A stretch of 64,000 nt of DNA, taken from the NCBI GenBank assembly GCA_903824725.1, contig CAIJXU010000029.1, positions 1-64,000 on the forward strand. The letters run 5' to 3'. Shown in pieces: positions 60,135 to 64,000 of the stretch. The first letter of the stretch is position 1; each line of letters starts with the position of its first letter. This stretch comes from an uncultured Bacteroidota bacterium. Lineage in GTDB: Bacteria > Bacteroidota > Bacteroidia > Chitinophagales > Chitinophagaceae. A model generated the notes under the pieces. The model ran no database searches. It had not been told where the DNA came from and was given only the letters and a program-made list of their open reading frames with translations. Position numbers and translations under genes: made by a program.

Positions 60135-63035
60135 ATGCGATTCATAGCTACCATGTTTAACCGACCCAAATGTATAGGACTAATAATGGGTACTGTATTT
60201 ATTATTTCCAACATAAATGCTCAATACATTGATCCCAGTTTATTGCAAGGATTAAAGTACCGAAATATTGGGCCACACCGTGCAGGTCGCACAGTAGGTA
60301 TTACTGGCGTTGCTTCCCAACCCAATGTTTTTTATATAGGCGTCAACAACGGAGGCGTTTGGAAAACCAATGATTATGGCCATACATGGAATCCAATTTT
60401 TGATAGTCAAAATACAGGTTCAGTAGGTGATGTTGCTGTAGCTCCTTCTAATCCCAATGTAGTATATGTTGGAAGTGGAGAAGGTATTCAACGACCCGAT
60501 TTATCAATTGGAGATGGTTTATATAAATCTACTGATGCTGGTGCAACTTGGACCAACATGGGCTTACATGATGCACAACAAATTGGAGGTATCAGTATTG
60601 ATCCTTATAATGAAAATAGAATTTTTGTGGCAGCATTAGGTCATCCTTATGGGCCCAATAAAGAGCGCGGAGTATATCGTAGTTTGGATGGTGGAAAAAC
60701 TTTAGAACAGGTTTTATATTTTGATGAAAATACCGGTGCTGTGCAAGTGGGTATCGATCCTAATAATACCAATATTGTTTTTGCAACTATTTGGTCGGCT
60801 CGACAAGGTCCTTGGGAAAATGGCGCATGGAATGGTGTTGCGAGTGGATTGTACAAATCAATAGACGGTGGTACCACTTGGAAAAAAATAACAAAAGGAT
60901 TACCCACAACTACACAAGATGGATTAGGTCGCATTGGATTTACCATTGCGCCAAGTAATTCAAAAAGAATGTATGCTACAGTAGATGCAGAAAAAAATGG
61001 TGGCGTTTATCGAAGCGATGATGGAGGAGAATCATGGTACCTATTAACAGCAGATGGAAGATTTTGGGGAAGAGGTTCCGATTTTGCCGAAGTAAAAGCA
61101 GACCCAAAAAACGAAAACATTGTTTATTCAGCGAATGTAGTGATGTGGAAATCGATAGATGGTGGAAAAAACTGGACTGGTATTAAGGGCGCACCAGGAG
61201 GAGACGATTACCATCGCTTTTGGATCAATCCCAACAATACCAATATTATTGCCATAGGATTAGACCAAGGTGGCACGATCACAGTGAACGGCGGAGAAAC
61301 TTATTCAAGCTGGTATAATCAAGCTACCGCTCAGTTTTATCATGTAAGTACTGATAATGCATTCCCTTATAATGTGTATGGTGGACAACAGGAAAGTGGC
61401 TCCATCGGTATCGCTTCTCGTTCTAATGATGGAGGTATTACTTTTAGAGAATGGCATTCTGTAGGTGTTGAAGAATATGGATATGTCGCTGCAGATCCTT
61501 TAGATCCAAATATTATTTATGGAGGAAAAATTACTAAGTATAATAAATTAACAGGGCAGGTACAAAACATTTCTCCTGAGACTTCACGCAAAGGAAAGTT
61601 TAGATTTATAAGAACAGCGCCTGTCCTTTTTTCACCTGTTGATAATAAAACATTATTTTATGCAGGCAATGTTATTTTTAAAACCACGACAGGAGGTGAT
61701 TCTTGGGAACAAATTAGTCCTGATTTAACAAGAGAAAAATGGGAGATTCCTGAAAATGTAGGCATATTCAATACCCCAGATTTAAAAACGATGGCACAAA
61801 GAGGTGTAGTGTATTCATTGGCGCCATCCTATCAAGATATAAATACCATATGGGCAGGAACAGATGATGGTCTCATTCACATTACAAAAGATGGTGGTAA
61901 ACATTGGAAAAATATTACACCAGCAGCCATTACATCATGGAGTAAAATTTCAATGATTGATGCAAGTAGGTTTGATGCCAATACTGCTTATGTGGCGGTC
62001 AATAGAATAAGATGTGATGATATGACACCGCATATTTATAAAACAACAGACGGAGGTGCTACTTGGAAAAAAATCATCCATGGTTTACCAAATGAGCCCA
62101 TCAATACAGTACGCGAAGACGCGGTTCGTAAAGGATTGTTATTCGCAGGTTCTGAAAATGCAGTTTACTTTTCATTAGACGCTGGTGAAAATTGGCAATC
62201 ACTTAGATTAAATATGCCTGCCACTTCCATAAGAGATTTAGTCATTAAAGACGATGACTTAGTTCTTGGAACACATGGACGAAGTTTTTGGATTTTAGAT
62301 AATATCACGCCACTTCGTCAAATAAAATTAAGTTCACCAAAAGAGACTGTTTTATATAAACCACAACAAGCCATCCGCGTTCGTTGGAATATGAATACAG
62401 ATACACCACTTCCTCCAGAAGAACCCGCTGGCGAAAATCCTCCCGATGGTGCAGTGATTGATTACTATTTAAACAGTAATGAGGATATGGTGCAATTAGA
62501 TATTTTAAATGACAAAGGAATGGTTGTACGAAGTTTTAGCAATAAAGATACTATGTATGCCATACCGCCATTAAATATCCCATTATATTGGATTCGACCA
62601 CAACAAATATTATCGGCAAGTGCAGGAGCGCATCGCTTTTTATGGGATATGAAATATGAACCCCTTAATGTACCCGTCTCTTATCCAATGACTTCGATAA
62701 TACATAATACTGCTCCGGCAGCAACCGCCCCTTGGTTGATGCCTGGAAATTATACGATTCGTCTAAAAGTAAAGGATAAAGTATATCAACAAACCATGTC
62801 TTTGAAAATGGACCCGCGCGTAAAAACGCCAATAGCGCAATTACAAAAACAACATGATTTATCAATGATCTGTTATGAAGGTCGTAAAAAAACGATTAGC
62901 AGTTTTCCGCAATTAGCAAATAAATTTAGCGGACTATTTAATACCTTAGAACAAACAGATATGCCTCCTACCAAACAAATAGAAAAGGCTGTCATAGAAA
63001 CACAACAAGCTTTAAATAAATTATTGCAAAAATGA
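60135..63035 (+). CDS. VPS10/BNR-repeat sortilin-like secreted protein, paralogue of the divergent neighbour
   Basis: ORF 60087..63035, ATG at 60135 preferred; KYRNIGPHRAGRTVGITGV; repeated S-x-D-x-G-x-T-W boxes. Confidence 0.9.
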   Translation: MRFIATMFNRPKCIGLIMGTVFIISNINAQYIDPSLLQGLKYRNIGPHRAGRTVGITGVASQPNVFYIGVNNGGVWKTNDYGHTWNPIFDSQNTGSVGDVAVAPSNPNVVYVGSGEGIQRPDLSIGDGLYKSTDAGATWTNMGLHDAQQIGGISIDPYNENRIFVAALGHPYGPNKERGVYRSLDGGKTLEQVLYFDENTGAVQVGIDPNNTNIVFATIWSARQGPWENGAWNGVASGLYKSIDGGTTWKKITKGLPTTTQDGLGRIGFTIAPSNSKRMYATVDAEKNGGVYRSDDGGESWYLLTADGRFWGRGSDFAEVKADPKNENIVYSANVVMWKSIDGGKNWTGIKGAPGGDDYHRFWINPNNTNIIAIGLDQGGTITVNGGETYSSWYNQATAQFYHVSTDNAFPYNVYGGQQESGSIGIASRSNDGGITFREWHSVGVEEYGYVAADPLDPNIIYGGKITKYNKLTGQVQNISPETSRKGKFRFIRTAPVLFSPVDNKTLFYAGNVIFKTTTGGDSWEQISPDLTREKWEIPENVGIFNTPDLKTMAQRGVVYSLAPSYQDINTIWAGTDDGLIHITKDGGKHWKNITPAAITSWSKISMIDASRFDANTAYVAVNRIRCDDMTPHIYKTTDGGATWKKIIHGLPNEPINTVREDAVRKGLLFAGSENAVYFSLDAGENWQSLRLNMPATSIRDLVIKDDDLVLGTHGRSFWILDNITPLRQIKLSSPKETVLYKPQQAIRVRWNMNTDTPLPPEEPAGENPPDGAVIDYYLNSNEDMVQLDILNDKGMVVRSFSNKDTMYAIPPLNIPLYWIRPQQILSASAGAHRFLWDMKYEPLNVPVSYPMTSIIHNTAPAATAPWLMPGNYTIRLKVKDKVYQQTMSLKMDPRVKTPIAQLQKQHDLSMICYEGRKKTISSFPQLANKFSGLFNTLEQTDMPPTKQIEKAVIETQQALNKLLQK

Positions 63036-64000
63036 AAAATAAATTAAGCTGCCCGCTTTTTGTTTATGTTTTTATTTTATGGTCCTTGTCTGCCTGCAAA
63101 TCAAGCGGGATGTTATTGAAAGAAAAAAGTATTGACAATATTCTTTCTGCATATGAATCAACAGACAAGCCAGGCGCAAGTGTTTTGGTATTAAAAGACG
63201 ATAAAATCGTATTTAAGAAAGGATATGGATTAAGCAATATTGCTACCAATGAAAGCATTCAACCTAATACCAATTTTAGATTGGCTTCTGTTACAAAACA
63301 GTTTACAGCCATGTCTATTTTAATATTAGCGCAAAGGGGTAAAATAAAATTAGAGGACCCGCTTTCTAAATATTTTTCTACTTTTCCAGCCTACGGTAAA
63401 GAGATAAAAATAAAACATCTTCTTACCCATACTTCAGGCTTAATGGACTATGAAGATTTAATGCCAGCAAATCAAACAATACAATTACATGATACCAATT
63501 GCTTGCAATTAATGTTTAAAGCAAATGGGTTATACTTTACCCCCGGCACTCAGTATAAATACAGTAATACAGGCTATGCAATTTTGGCATTGGTCGTAGA
63601 AAAAGTAACAGGTCAAGATTTTGCATTGTTTTTAAAGGAAAATATTTTTAAGCCTTTAAAAATGAACACAACGGTCGCATTTGAACAAGGAAAATCAACT
63701 GTACAAAATCGTGCTTATGGTTATTCATTAACTAATGGGAATTGGATAGAAACCGATCAAAGTCTTACTAGTGCTGTATTAGGAGATGGTGGTATTTATA
63801 CAAATACAGTGGAAATGACACAATGGATTAAAGCCTTATCAAGTTATAAATTGCTTAGTCCCGAAATGCAAAATAACGCATGGAGTCGTCAAAAATTAAA
63901 TTCAGGTGCACCTATTAATTACGGATGGGGCTGGGAAATAGAGGATTATAAAAATAGTACACATCCACACCATGGAGGAAGCTCCATTGGTTTTAGAAAT
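63032..64000 (+). CDS. Serine hydrolase, class C beta-lactamase-like lipoprotein, truncated by window end
   Basis: Open frame from ATG 63032 (ATGA overlap with previous stop) to window end; lipobox SACKS; NFRLASVTKQFTAMSI (SxxK); YSNTGYAILALVVEKVTG. Confidence 0.88.
   Translation, partial: MKNKLSCPLFVYVFILWSLSACKSSGMLLKEKSIDNILSAYESTDKPGASVLVLKDDKIVFKKGYGLSNIATNESIQPNTNFRLASVTKQFTAMSILILAQRGKIKLEDPLSKYFSTFPAYGKEIKIKHLLTHTSGLMDYEDLMPANQTIQLHDTNCLQLMFKANGLYFTPGTQYKYSNTGYAILALVVEKVTGQDFALFLKENIFKPLKMNTTVAFEQGKSTVQNRAYGYSLTNGNWIETDQSLTSAVLGDGGIYTNTVEMTQWIKALSSYKLLSPEMQNNAWSRQKLNSGAPINYGWGWEIEDYKNSTHPHHGGSSIGFRN

Noticed and set aside
1-64000. Prophage, integrative element or defence island
   Set aside because: No integrase, transposase, phage structural, restriction, toxin-antitoxin or CRISPR-Cas genes recognised in the window; the tail-fibre-like gene is isolated and has a secretion signal.

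Overview
64 kb of AT-rich chromosomal sequence that looks like a Bacteroidota genome, probably Chitinophagaceae-like. Indicators are TonB-dependent receptors, GLPGLI, DUF5916, T9SS-like tails, VPS10/BNR 'glycosyl hydrolases' and an AT-rich leader context. Most of the window is ordinary chromosomal coding: secreted peptidases and esterases, oxidoreductases with Tat-like leaders, phosphate transport, an ECF sigma operon, and a small sulfur-oxidation neighbourhood. I found no transposase, integrase, phage module or CRISPR array. The points most worth a second look are: (1) an ATP-grasp gene with a TTG start next to an ATP-grasp–SET methyltransferase fusion, with a divergent LuxR-type regulator and an unannotated 35-aa ORF upstream; (2) a 6S-like structured RNA candidate at about 12.60-12.79 kb ending in an orphan terminator; (3) an orphan double-hairpin/terminator element at about 3.85-3.92 kb upstream of the phosphate transport genes; (4) an aberrant tRNA-like element (anticodon position GCA, no U33) at about 43.45-43.52 kb beside a 17-bp perfect palindrome; (5) small proteins missed by the ORF track (a 42-aa Cys-rich zinc-ribbon-like protein and a possible 24-aa membrane peptide); (6) decayed gene remnants (a TolC C-terminus and a possible beta-barrel C-terminus). 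All calls come from reading the sequence and recalled family motifs; no database search was run.
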